NCBI RefSeq assembly: GCF_003932895.1
Contig: NZ_RQYW01000004.1
Span: forward strand, 96,667 to 160,666
Length of the DNA stretch: 64,000 nt
Source: Leptotrichia sp. OH3620_COT-345
Lineage (GTDB): Bacteria; Fusobacteriota; Fusobacteriia; Fusobacteriales; Leptotrichiaceae
Direction of reading: 5' to 3'
Shown one piece after another: positions 9,157 through 16,856 of the stretch. A program made the translations under genes and the position numbers. The notes under the pieces are model-generated. The model was given only the letters and a program-made list of their open reading frames with translations, searched no databases and was not told the origin of the DNA. Each line of letters begins with the position of its first letter. Within the stretch, counting starts at the first letter, position 1.

Positions 9157-9586
9157 AAGTCATACTGAAGCTGCGGATAAAAAAGATATTATCACTCAGC
9201 TGACAGATTTATTATACCGTGAAAAATGTATATCCGAAAAAGAATCTTTTATTAATGATGTATTTCTCAGAGAAGAAGAGGGGTCTACAGGACTGAGCCA
9301 AGGGATAGCCATACCTCATGGAAAATCCAAAAGTGTGAAAAAAACTTCTATTGCAATTGCAACATTAAAAAATCAAATTTTCTGGGAAGAACCCGACGAA
9401 CATGTAGAAGTCGTAATTTTATTTGCTGTACAGGATAAAGATGTGGAAACGACACACATACTGTTATTACAGCAAGTTGCAATAATGCTCGCAGATGAAG
9501 AATTTATAGACAGCATAAAAAAATCAAAAACAAAAAATGAAATATACAGTCTTTTTGTAAACAGAAAAAATTTTAAGGAGGATTAA
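9101..9586 (+). CDS. PTS fructose-type EIIA component
   Basis: A 161-residue EIIA of the fructose/mannitol family with the phosphorylated His73 in the motif QGIAIPHGKS. It relays phosphate from HPr to EIIB. The start is well supported: AAGGAG lies about nine bases upstream, even though this puts the first 56 bases inside the regulator gene. The frames differ, so this is a genuine overlap and suggests that one ancestral regulator-EIIA protein split, or that the two are translationally coupled. The aldolase gene starts three bases after its stop. Confidence 0.92.
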   Translation: MKTENNINLGKVIKLNLIKSHTEAADKKDIITQLTDLLYREKCISEKESFINDVFLREEEGSTGLSQGIAIPHGKSKSVKKTSIAIATLKNQIFWEEPDEHVEVVILFAVQDKDVETTHILLLQQVAIMLADEEFIDSIKKSKTKNEIYSLFVNRKNFKED

Positions 9587-9588
9587 TT

Positions 9589-10461
9589 ATGTTAATAACA
9601 GGAAAAGAGCTACTAACCGTAGCACAAAAAAACAGATTTGCGGTACCTGCATTTAATGCCGGTTCAGGACAGCTTTTCACCGCAATACTGGAAAGCTGTG
9701 AAAAGTTAAATGCACCGTTTATGATTGAAATTCATCCTGATGAACTATCATTTTTAAGAGACAGCTTTATAGCTCAAGTCAGGGAAGGAGCAAATAAAAC
9801 CCGTATTCCTGTCTGCATACATCTGGATCACGGAGCCTCTTATGAGCAGGTGATACATGCAATACAGCTGGGATTTACATCAGTTATGATAGACGGTTCA
9901 CACCTACCTTTTGAAGAAAATGTGGCAATCACAAAGAAAATAACTGAAGCGGCCCATGCAGCAGGAGTATCCGTCGAAGGAGAATTGGGAACAATCGGAG
10001 ATACAGGAAACACAGTTGAAGGAGGAGTAACTGAAATCACATATACCGAACCTCTGAAAGCTGAAGAATTCGTAAGAAGAACAGGAATAGACTCACTGGC
10101 AGTTGCCATAGGAACAGCTCACGGAATATATCCTAAAAATATAAAACCTGAGTTAAGATTGGATATATTGGAAGAAATAAAAAAACTGGTAAATATACCT
10201 TTGGTTCTTCATGGAGGCTCAAGCAATCCCGATATTGAAATTGTAAAAGCTATTGAAATAGGAATCAATAAAATAAATATATCCAGTGATATTAAAATCG
10301 TATTTGCACAGAAATTAAGGGAATTACTGAACTTAGGAAATACAGAAATAAGAGAACCGAATGTTTTATTCCCTCCTTGTATGGAGGAAACAAAAAAAGT
10401 TGCCGAACATAAAATAACTCTTTTTAAGTCAGACAATAAAGCAAAATTATATTTTAAATAA
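9589..10461 (+). CDS. Class II ketose-bisphosphate aldolase (fructose/tagatose type)
   Basis: A 290-residue zinc aldolase that splits a ketose phosphate into dihydroxyacetone phosphate and an aldehyde. It shows the catalytic and zinc motif CIHLDHG (Asp80, His81), EGELGTIG, the metal histidine in AIGTAHGIY, the metal histidine in LVLHGGSS and the phosphate-binding INKINISSD. It resembles the GatY/KbaY/YdjI branch rather than the long FbaA type. Its position between EIIA and EIIB genes means it probably acts on the sugar phosphate that this PTS delivers, not in core glycolysis. The substrate is not readable from the sequence. Confidence 0.9.
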   Translation: MLITGKELLTVAQKNRFAVPAFNAGSGQLFTAILESCEKLNAPFMIEIHPDELSFLRDSFIAQVREGANKTRIPVCIHLDHGASYEQVIHAIQLGFTSVMIDGSHLPFEENVAITKKITEAAHAAGVSVEGELGTIGDTGNTVEGGVTEITYTEPLKAEEFVRRTGIDSLAVAIGTAHGIYPKNIKPELRLDILEEIKKLVNIPLVLHGGSSNPDIEIVKAIEIGINKINISSDIKIVFAQKLRELLNLGNTEIREPNVLFPPCMEETKKVAEHKITLFKSDNKAKLYFK

Positions 10462-10495
10462 AAATCATATTTCATAAACTGAAGGAGTGAATAAA

Positions 10496-10813
10496 ATGAA
10501 TATAGTCGGTATAGCAGCATGTACAGCCGGTATAGCACATACATATATTGCTAAGGAAAAACTGATAAATGCAGCTAAGAAAAAAGGACATCATATCCGG
10601 ATTGAAACTCAGGGACTGGCAGGAACACAGGGCGAATTACCCAAAAGTGAAATTGAAAAAGCTGATATAGTCATTATAGCTGCGGATATTAAAATAAACG
10701 GCAAAGAGAGATTTAAAGGTAAAAAAGTAGTTGAAGTAGCTACAGGAATAGCAGTTAAGTCTCCGGGTAAATTAATGGAAAAGTTGGAGGAACTGGTAAA
10801 CGATAAACAATAA
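10496..10813 (+). CDS. PTS fructose-type EIIB component
   Basis: A 105-residue EIIB with the active-site cysteine in MNIVGIAACTAGIAHTYIA (Cys9), the segment that accepts phosphate from EIIA and passes it to the sugar. I chose the ATG at 10496, with AAGGAG eight bases upstream; a GTG nine bases earlier overlaps that ribosome site and is unlikely. Fructose systems usually fuse EIIB with EIIC, so a free EIIB as here marks the split architecture seen in some fructose-like (Frv/Frw/Fry) systems. Confidence 0.93.
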   Translation: MNIVGIAACTAGIAHTYIAKEKLINAAKKKGHHIRIETQGLAGTQGELPKSEIEKADIVIIAADIKINGKERFKGKKVVEVATGIAVKSPGKLMEKLEELVNDKQ

Positions 10814-10839
10814 CATACAAAATTTATGGAGGTAATAAA

Positions 10840-11928
10840 ATGAAAAAAATTGAAATTAAAAAGCATTTAATGACAGCAATCTCATTTTTCTTACCAATTG
10901 TTGTTGCTTCGGGATTTTTACTCGCAATCGGAAACATGATGGGAGGAAAATCAATTAAAAGTTTTGTAGACGAATTTACATTTGCAGATACTATGACAAC
11001 AATGGGAGGTTACGGATTAGGCTTGCTTCCTATGATTGTATCAACAGCAATCGCTTACTCTATTGCAGATAAACCGGGTATTGCTCCGGGACTGATAATA
11101 GGCATGGTTGCCTCAGGAATTAATTCAGGATTTTTAGGCGGACTTATAGGTGGATATTTAGCAGGATACACAGTACTGATAATTGTTAAGTATATAAAAG
11201 TTCCCGACTGGATGCAGGGACTGATGCCGACATTGGTAATACCTTTTATCAGCTCATTTATCGCGGGATTAATAATGTACTATATAATCGGAACTCCTAT
11301 TAACTGGTTTTCATCATTAATTACAGGCTATCTGTCCGGTCTTGACTCTTCCTCACTCTTTATTTACGGAGCAAGCATAGGCATTCTCGCTTCAATAGAT
11401 TACGGAGGAGCAATTAATAAAGTTGTATTTGCTTTTGTATTTGCATTATTTTCAGAAGGGATATATGAACCTATAACTGTTCTTATTTTAGCTTCAATGA
11501 CAACTCCTTTCGGATTGACTTTAGCATACTTTATAGGAAAAATAATTAATAAAAATGTATTTAATAAACAGGAAATAGAAACATTGAAAACAGCTTTTCC
11601 TATGGGAGTGTGTCAAATAACAGAAGGTTGCTTTCCTATTGTCTTAAATGATTTAGTTAAAAATGTAATTGCCACAGGTATCGGGGGAGCAGTCGGAGGA
11701 GGTTTCAGTATGCTTTGGGGAGCTGACAGCCATATTCCCGCCTCAGGTATGTTTGCACTATTTACAATGACAAAGCCATGGGCATTTATAGGGGCTTTAT
11801 TCTTAGGTTCTCTTGCAAATGCAATAGCTATATTAATTTTAAAACCTAAAACAGATCCCGATTCAATCCCTGTAATTGAAGAAAAAGAGGAAAAAGATAT
11901 TTCTTGGGACAGTTTAAAAATAAATTAG
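10840..11928 (+). CDS. PTS fructose-type EIIC permease
   Basis: A 362-residue integral membrane permease with about nine to ten hydrophobic segments. It carries family motifs such as LPIVVASGFLLAIG near the N-terminus, the GFLGGLIGGYLAGY loop and the TEGCFPI/WGADSHIPASGM region near residues 260-310. It translocates and, together with the free EIIA and EIIB of this operon, phosphorylates a fructose-like sugar. It ends in a short charged cytoplasmic tail. The next gene begins 11 bases after the stop, indicating one transcript. Confidence 0.92.
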   Translation: MKKIEIKKHLMTAISFFLPIVVASGFLLAIGNMMGGKSIKSFVDEFTFADTMTTMGGYGLGLLPMIVSTAIAYSIADKPGIAPGLIIGMVASGINSGFLGGLIGGYLAGYTVLIIVKYIKVPDWMQGLMPTLVIPFISSFIAGLIMYYIIGTPINWFSSLITGYLSGLDSSSLFIYGASIGILASIDYGGAINKVVFAFVFALFSEGIYEPITVLILASMTTPFGLTLAYFIGKIINKNVFNKQEIETLKTAFPMGVCQITEGCFPIVLNDLVKNVIATGIGGAVGGGFSMLWGADSHIPASGMFALFTMTKPWAFIGALFLGSLANAIAILILKPKTDPDSIPVIEEKEEKDISWDSLKIN

Positions 11929-11939
11929 GAGATGTTAAA

Positions 11940-12461
11940 ATGGATAAATTAAAAAAAGAAGTACGTGAGAAATTTTTAAAATCAGGAATGACTTTCACAG
12001 AAAAAGAACTTAACTCTATAGAATACGCTGATTTCGGATTAAACAATTTCAAAGAGGAAGGATTAAGCTTAATTGTTTATGAAAATAACAGCAGATACTG
12101 TGCAAAAGAAATGGTTCTTCTGGAATATCAGACCTGTCCTGAACACTTACACCCGAATAGAGGTAAGGAAGCAGGTAAAAAGGAAACATTCAGGTGCAGA
12201 AAAGGGACCGTGTATCTATTTGTTGAAGGTAAGGAAACTGATAAAATAAATTCTGAAATTAAAATTCCTGAAGGAAAAGAAAAGTTTTATACAGTAAAAC
12301 ACTGTATAAAATTGTCCCCGGGGGAACAGTACACAATAGAACCCGATACTAAACATTGGTTTCAGGCAGGGAAGGAAGGAGCTGTTATTTCTGAGTTTTC
12401 ATCTAATAGTGATGATGCTTCAGACATATTTACAAATCCTGATATAATTAGAGTTAATTAA
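11940..12461 (+). CDS. D-lyxose/D-mannose family sugar isomerase
   Basis: A 173-residue single-domain cupin enzyme of the D-lyxose isomerase family (related to E. coli O157 Z5688). Family members interconvert D-lyxose and D-xylulose, and D-mannose and D-fructose. The metal-binding cupin motif CPEHLHPNRGKEAGKKETF is at about residues 65-83, and a later histidine is in DTKHWFQAG. The ATG follows AGGAG; the longer frame from 11904 has no ribosome site and overlaps the EIIC gene. With xylulokinase downstream, conversion of lyxose to xylulose 5-phosphate is plausible. With the fructose-type PTS, mannose-fructose interconversion is also possible. Confidence 0.85.
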   Translation: MDKLKKEVREKFLKSGMTFTEKELNSIEYADFGLNNFKEEGLSLIVYENNSRYCAKEMVLLEYQTCPEHLHPNRGKEAGKKETFRCRKGTVYLFVEGKETDKINSEIKIPEGKEKFYTVKHCIKLSPGEQYTIEPDTKHWFQAGKEGAVISEFSSNSDDASDIFTNPDIIRVN

Positions 12462-12464
12462 AAT

Positions 12465-12516
12465 AAAAGGGAATATTTCAGATAAAATGAAATTCTTATT
12501 TTAAAATATTCCCTTT
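12465..12516 (+). terminator. Strong hairpin terminator inside the sugar operon
   Basis: AAAAGGGAATATTT and AAATATTCCCTTTTT pair over about 14 bases around a 24-base loop, right after the isomerase stop codon. It lies within the gene cluster, so it may cut expression of the epimerase and xylulokinase genes or act as an attenuation point. Confidence 0.75.
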
Positions 12517-12530
12517 TTATAAGGAGAAAA

Positions 12531-13480
12531 ATGAAAAGCTTAAACTGGAATTTTCTGATTTAGGCTGTATAATAAAATCCTTAATAAAAAAAGAAAATAA
12601 TACCAATTACGTTTTAAGATATAAAAAAGATAGCCAATATTTAAAAAATATATATTATTTCGGAGCAATAATAGGTAGAAATGCAGGAAGAACCTATCCC
12701 TGTTACTATAAAAATTTCAATAATGAAATAATCAATCTGGATAATAATGAAAATAGTGTACATTTACATGGTGGGAAAAACGGACTGGATAAAAAAAACT
12801 GGAATGTTCAAATTATTAATAATGAAAAAGCAGTCTTAAAATTTAAAGACTGTAATTCTTTGTACGGTTCCGGAGAGCTGACTGTAATATATGAATTATA
12901 TAAGTCAAACTTTAACATTAAAATATATGGAAAATCAGAAAATCCCGATATATTTAATCTTACAAGTCATTCATATTTTAATTTGAATAAAAATAAAGAC
13001 AGCATTCTGAAACATCACCTCTTTATTTCAGATTCAAGACTTCAAATAATAGACCGACAGTTTATTCCCACAGAAGAATACATTGATTTTAAAAAAGAAA
13101 GTAATTTTTCGGAATATGATTTCAGCAAACTGAAGGAAATCAGGCATTCAGTTGATAAAAATACAAGTTTATCCGAAATATGCGATTACGGAATTGATTT
13201 AGCCTACTGTTTTAAAAAACATGATTATAAAAATAAAATAGAAATCTGGTCTGATAATTATGAGAATGGATTAAAAATCTCCAGTAATCAGGAAGCATGT
13301 GTAATATATACATTAAACAAAATTACTGATGAAGCCGTCAAATTGGAAAATGGAAAAAATATAAAAAAATATAACGGCATTACATTTGAAATGCAAAGGA
13401 AACCGAATTATGTACATTCAGAAAAAACAGATATTTTAACTGGCAATTATTACAGTATCACAAATTATGAAATCATATAA
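12531..13480 (+). CDS. Aldose 1-epimerase (GalM-like), apparent frameshift at the start
   Basis: Reading from 12533 to the stop at 13480 gives one uninterrupted GalM-like frame of about 315 codons. It contains GAIIGRNAGR, the substrate-binding VHLHGGKNGLDKKNW and the NLTSHSYFNL motif with the catalytic histidine. These enzymes interconvert alpha and beta anomers of aldoses. The only well-placed ATG, with AAGGAG five bases before it, is at 12531 and is in a different frame that hits TAG after ten codons. Adding one A to the AAAA run after this ATG would restore a perfect start (M-K-K-L-K-L-E). The gene is therefore inactive, a sequencing error, or switched by the A tract. A TTG at 12860 gives only a 206-residue fragment lacking the N-terminal motifs. 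Confidence 0.75.
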
Positions 13481-13494
13481 AGGCGGTATAAAAT

Positions 13495-14970
13495 ATGAGT
13501 TATGTTATCGGTATTGATTTAGGAACAAGTTCCGTTAAAGGAATTGTTGTTGACAAAAACGGAGAAATTTTATCAGTAAAAAGTAAAAATTACAGTCTTA
13601 TACAGAAAAAATCCGGCTATTCCGAACAGAATCCTACAGATTGGATAGAAAACTGTTACGAGGTACTGTCACTTCTAACAGAAGAAATTCCGGAACTGTG
13701 TGAAAAATTAGAAGCAATTTCCATATCAGGACAAATGCACAGTTTAGTCTTATTAGACAACCAATTCAAAGTTCTCAGAAATGCGATACTTTGGAATGAT
13801 ACGAGAAATGCGGAAGAATGTAACTTTATTAACTCAAATCATAAGAAAAAAATATTGGAAATTACTAAAAATATAGCATTAGAAGGCTTTACACTGCCAA
13901 AAATATTATGGGTTCAAAAAAATGAGCCTGAAATATGGAGTAAAGTCAAATACATCATGCTACCTAAGGATTATTTAGGATATAAATTAAGCGGAAAAAT
14001 ATATACAGACTGTTCTGATGCTGCCGGAACACTACTGTTCAATTTGGAAACGGGATACTGGGATGAGAAAATAACGGAAATTTTTAATATTCCTAAAAGC
14101 TGTTTACCTAAACCCTTTTATTCTACTGAAATAATAGGAACTGTAAGAAAAGAAATAAAAGAAAAATACGGCTTCAGAAATAATATAAAATTAATTGCGG
14201 GAGGTGCGGATAATGCCTGCTCTGCAATAGCAAACGGAATTCTGGAAGAAAATGTAGGATTAGTAAGTATAGGAACTTCAGGAGTTTTTCTTTCATATGA
14301 AAAAACCCTTCATAATAAATATAACGGTAAATTACATTTTTTCAAGCACTGTGAAAAAAATTCCTATTATTCAATGGGAGTCACTTTATCAGCCGGATAC
14401 AGTTTAAACTGGTTTAAAAAAACATTTGCGAACAAAGTAAGTTATGACGATCTGTTAAATGATATTAAAGAAATAAATCCGGGAGCTGACGGACTCTTAT
14501 TTTCACCGTACATTTCAGGCGAAAGAACTCCGTATGCAGATGGTAAAATACGCGGAAGCTTTATCGGAATGGACAGTCACCACTCTTTAAAACATTTTAC
14601 AAGAAGTGTTATTGAAGGAATAACTTTTTCTTTAAAGGATTCCATGGAGTTAATGAAAAAGCTGGGAAATAAAAATTATGATTATATAGTATCTACAGGA
14701 GGAGGAAGTAAAAGCGAAGAATGGCTTCAAATCCAGTCAGATATATTTAATTGCCGTATAGTAACATTACAGACTGAACAAGGTCCCGGTTTTGGAGCTG
14801 CAATGGTAGCGGCAGTAGGGATTGGCTGGTTTAAAAATTTGAAAGAATGTTCAAAAACATTCCTTAAATACGATAAAAGTTTTTATCCTGATATTGAAAA
14901 TGCAAAAAAGTATGAAGCAGTTTATGAAAAATATAAAAATATTTACAAATATACAAAAGCATTAATGTAA
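13495..14970 (+). CDS. xylB: Xylulokinase
   Basis: A 491-residue FGGY-family sugar kinase that phosphorylates D-xylulose to xylulose 5-phosphate. It has the N-terminal ATPase motif GIDLGTSSVKGIVVD, the SISGQMHSLVLLD segment with the family's GQMHG-like substrate site, ILWNDTR, and the C-terminal phosphate motifs GADGLLFSPYISGERTPYAD and STGGGSKSEEW. Motifs and length agree best with XylB rather than glycerol or gluconate kinases. It is the last gene of the operon, 14 bases after the epimerase, with an AGGCGG-type ribosome site. Together with the isomerase upstream it makes a short route into the pentose phosphate pathway. Confidence 0.92.
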   Translation: MSYVIGIDLGTSSVKGIVVDKNGEILSVKSKNYSLIQKKSGYSEQNPTDWIENCYEVLSLLTEEIPELCEKLEAISISGQMHSLVLLDNQFKVLRNAILWNDTRNAEECNFINSNHKKKILEITKNIALEGFTLPKILWVQKNEPEIWSKVKYIMLPKDYLGYKLSGKIYTDCSDAAGTLLFNLETGYWDEKITEIFNIPKSCLPKPFYSTEIIGTVRKEIKEKYGFRNNIKLIAGGADNACSAIANGILEENVGLVSIGTSGVFLSYEKTLHNKYNGKLHFFKHCEKNSYYSMGVTLSAGYSLNWFKKTFANKVSYDDLLNDIKEINPGADGLLFSPYISGERTPYADGKIRGSFIGMDSHHSLKHFTRSVIEGITFSLKDSMELMKKLGNKNYDYIVSTGGGSKSEEWLQIQSDIFNCRIVTLQTEQGPGFGAAMVAAVGIGWFKNLKECSKTFLKYDKSFYPDIENAKKYEAVYEKYKNIYKYTKALM

Positions 14971-15552
14971 CTTTTTACTGAAAAAATTTTCCTTAATTTC
15001 CAGTAATCTATTTTAAAACTTAAATCAAAATATATAGCAGACAGCATATAATATATAAAAAATTATTCTTACAGTTAATCTTTATATTTTATAATTAGAA
15101 TAAATATAAAAAATTTATATAAAAAACCAAAAAATAATCAATCTAAGTTATAGAAATCTAACTTACATTAATTTTTACACCTTATTGTAGTTTTAAAATA
15201 TTTTACCGCATTTTAAACGATATAACAAAAAAGAGCTGTCTCATAAGGTGTAAAAACATATCCAATCATAAGTTTTGTATATTTTTTATAAAATCGGTAA
15301 AAATAATTTTTTTAATTTTTAAAAATATACAACATTTATAATTAAAAGGCTATTTTTGACTTACGAGACAGTCTCTTTTAATATATTATTTTATAAAAAT
15401 TACTTAAAATAAATAAATTTATATATTTCAAAAATAATTAACCTGAATAATATTTTTGATTCACAAAACTGCCTTTTTTAATCATATATGCCAAATTACA
15501 GTTTTTCAAATTTATTTGTGTTTTATAAATAAATTATTATACAAAACTGAAA
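14971..15552. other. AT-rich intergenic region between convergent operons
   Basis: This 582-base spacer separates the plus-strand sugar operon from the minus-strand MupG/PTS operon. Apart from the inverted-repeat element at 15229-15379 I see no gene, RNA or clean terminator in it. Confidence 0.6.
15229..15379. mobile_element. MITE-like element with terminal inverted repeats
   Basis: The left end reads AAAAGAGCTGTCTCATAAG and the right end, on the opposite strand, reads AAAAGAGACTGTCTCGTAAG. They match at about 18 of 20 positions with one gap and enclose about 110 AT-rich bases with no coding capacity. This is the form of a miniature, non-autonomous transposable element. The GAG-CTGTCTC ends resemble those of several transposase families of Firmicutes and Fusobacteria, but I cannot name the parent. 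No clear target-site duplication is visible. Confidence 0.55.
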
Positions 15553-16644
15553 TTATTTTTCAGAAAAAGCAAATTTCTGCCACGGCTTTATGTAATCCAA
15601 AATAAACTGTTCATGTTCAAATATTTTTCCGACTACATTTGATTTTCCCGTATTTTTCATTTCTTTCAAAGCAATCATCAATTCCCCTGCATAATGTCCA
15701 TATTCACTGCTTTCAATTATTATATCTCCTCTTTTTATAATTTCAGGAGCATTAAACAGTTTGAAATTATGACCTTTATATTTTACCCTGCTGTTAGTGG
15801 ACCTTATAACATTTTCCGAAACATCACCTCTATTAAAGTGAAGTTCTTCCGTAACTATTTTCCTTTCAACTTCAGGAATATCCGAAATAAGTTCCACTGC
15901 AAAGCTTACCATATCTTTTCTTACATTTTTCAATTTTTCAATTTCTCGGTCTGTAGGGTAGCAATTAGATATAATAATATCATCGATAGTTTCCAAAGCC
16001 ATATAATGTCTGAACTGGGTTTCCACAGGTAAATATCTATGGATCTCAAGAGTTGGCAATCCCTGAGTTACAGGCCATGGACCGAAAGTGTTTTCAGCTT
16101 GTGATGTTATAAATGCAGCTGTTCTCAAACCATATTTTGTAAATCTTTCAGTACATCTGTTAAAAAAATCTATTCCAAGTCCGGTATAAGCATGAGGATA
16201 AAAGTTATGACACCCGATCAAATTTGCTTTATTCGGTCTGTAATCCATTATAGTATCTATATAATGAGTGTCCATACTCATATTTATTTCTATTTTCAAT
16301 CCCTGACCTTTAAAAGTCATCAGACTTTCCTGCAATCCTGTAAAACCCATATCGAGCCTTATTCCATCAGCTTTTATTTCACTGAAAAAACTCAAGTCTT
16401 CATAACTTATTCCCAACTCAGAAAATACTCGAGGATTTACATCTAAAATTATTTCAAATCCTTTTGATTTTGCATACGAATTTATTCTTTTAAAATTTTC
16501 CTTTATTTTTTCCTTTTCATCGGTTACGGATAAAAGACAGCTGAATATTCTTGAAAAACCTGCTTCTGCAGCTTTGTCAATATATCTGTATATTTTTTCT
16601 TCTGTTGTTTTTTCAGGATAAATTGAAATTCCAAGTTTTTTCAT
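15553..16644 (-). CDS. MupG-family (DUF871) 6-phospho-N-acetylmuramidase-like protein
   Basis: A 363-residue two-domain protein. An N-terminal TIM-barrel region (about 1-240) begins MKKLGISIYPEKT and holds GIRLDMGF, NLIGCHNFYPHAYTGLG and TQGLPTLEIHRYLP. A C-terminal cyclophilin-like domain (about 250-360) ends the protein. This is the DUF871 family, whose studied Staphylococcus member MupG cleaves MurNAc-6-phosphate-GlcNAc taken up by a PTS. It follows a lactose/cellobiose-type PTS operon on the same strand, so it probably hydrolyses the phosphorylated disaccharide that the PTS imports. Some family members sit beside cellobiose systems and their substrate is unproven. MurNAc is therefore an inference. 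Confidence 0.8.
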   Translation of the reverse strand: MKKLGISIYPEKTTEEKIYRYIDKAAEAGFSRIFSCLLSVTDEKEKIKENFKRINSYAKSKGFEIILDVNPRVFSELGISYEDLSFFSEIKADGIRLDMGFTGLQESLMTFKGQGLKIEINMSMDTHYIDTIMDYRPNKANLIGCHNFYPHAYTGLGIDFFNRCTERFTKYGLRTAAFITSQAENTFGPWPVTQGLPTLEIHRYLPVETQFRHYMALETIDDIIISNCYPTDREIEKLKNVRKDMVSFAVELISDIPEVERKIVTEELHFNRGDVSENVIRSTNSRVKYKGHNFKLFNAPEIIKRGDIIIESSEYGHYAGELMIALKEMKNTGKSNVVGKIFEHEQFILDYIKPWQKFAFSEK

Positions 16645-16679
16645 TTTACATTCCTTTATGTAATAAATTTACGTTAATT

Positions 16680-16699
16680 ACGGATAACGTATAATCCGT
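16680..16699. promoter_or_regulatory. Inverted repeat ahead of the mupG-like gene (possible operator)
   Basis: ACGGAT and ATCCGT are separated by eight bases containing TATAA-like sequence, 35-55 bases before the start codon. Placement and symmetry suggest a repressor site; no regulator is identified. Confidence 0.35.
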
Positions 16700-16757
16700 T
16701 ATAGCAAAATGCATCTGAAATTTCTGTTTTAAATTTCTCGAAGTTACAGTATATAAA

Positions 16758-16788
16758 TTGTATAAAAAATAAATATATTTTTATACAA
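16758..16788. terminator. AT-rich hairpin between PTS EIIC and the mupG-like gene
   Basis: TTGTATAAAAA and TTTTTATACAA form a perfect 11-base-pair stem with a nine-base loop. It could end or attenuate the PTS transcript before the mupG-like gene. The lack of GC pairs in the stem makes the terminator call tentative. Confidence 0.45.
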
Positions 16789-16856
16789 TATCAATTTATT
16801 TTAAGTATATATTAACTTTATTTATTTCCATTTTTTATAATCACTGTTTCTTATTA

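Noticed and set aside
12860..13480. Short TTG-started version of the epimerase as a complete gene
   Set aside because: It would omit the GRNAGR and HLHGGKNGLDK motifs that are intact just upstream in the same frame, and there is no ribosome site at the TTG.
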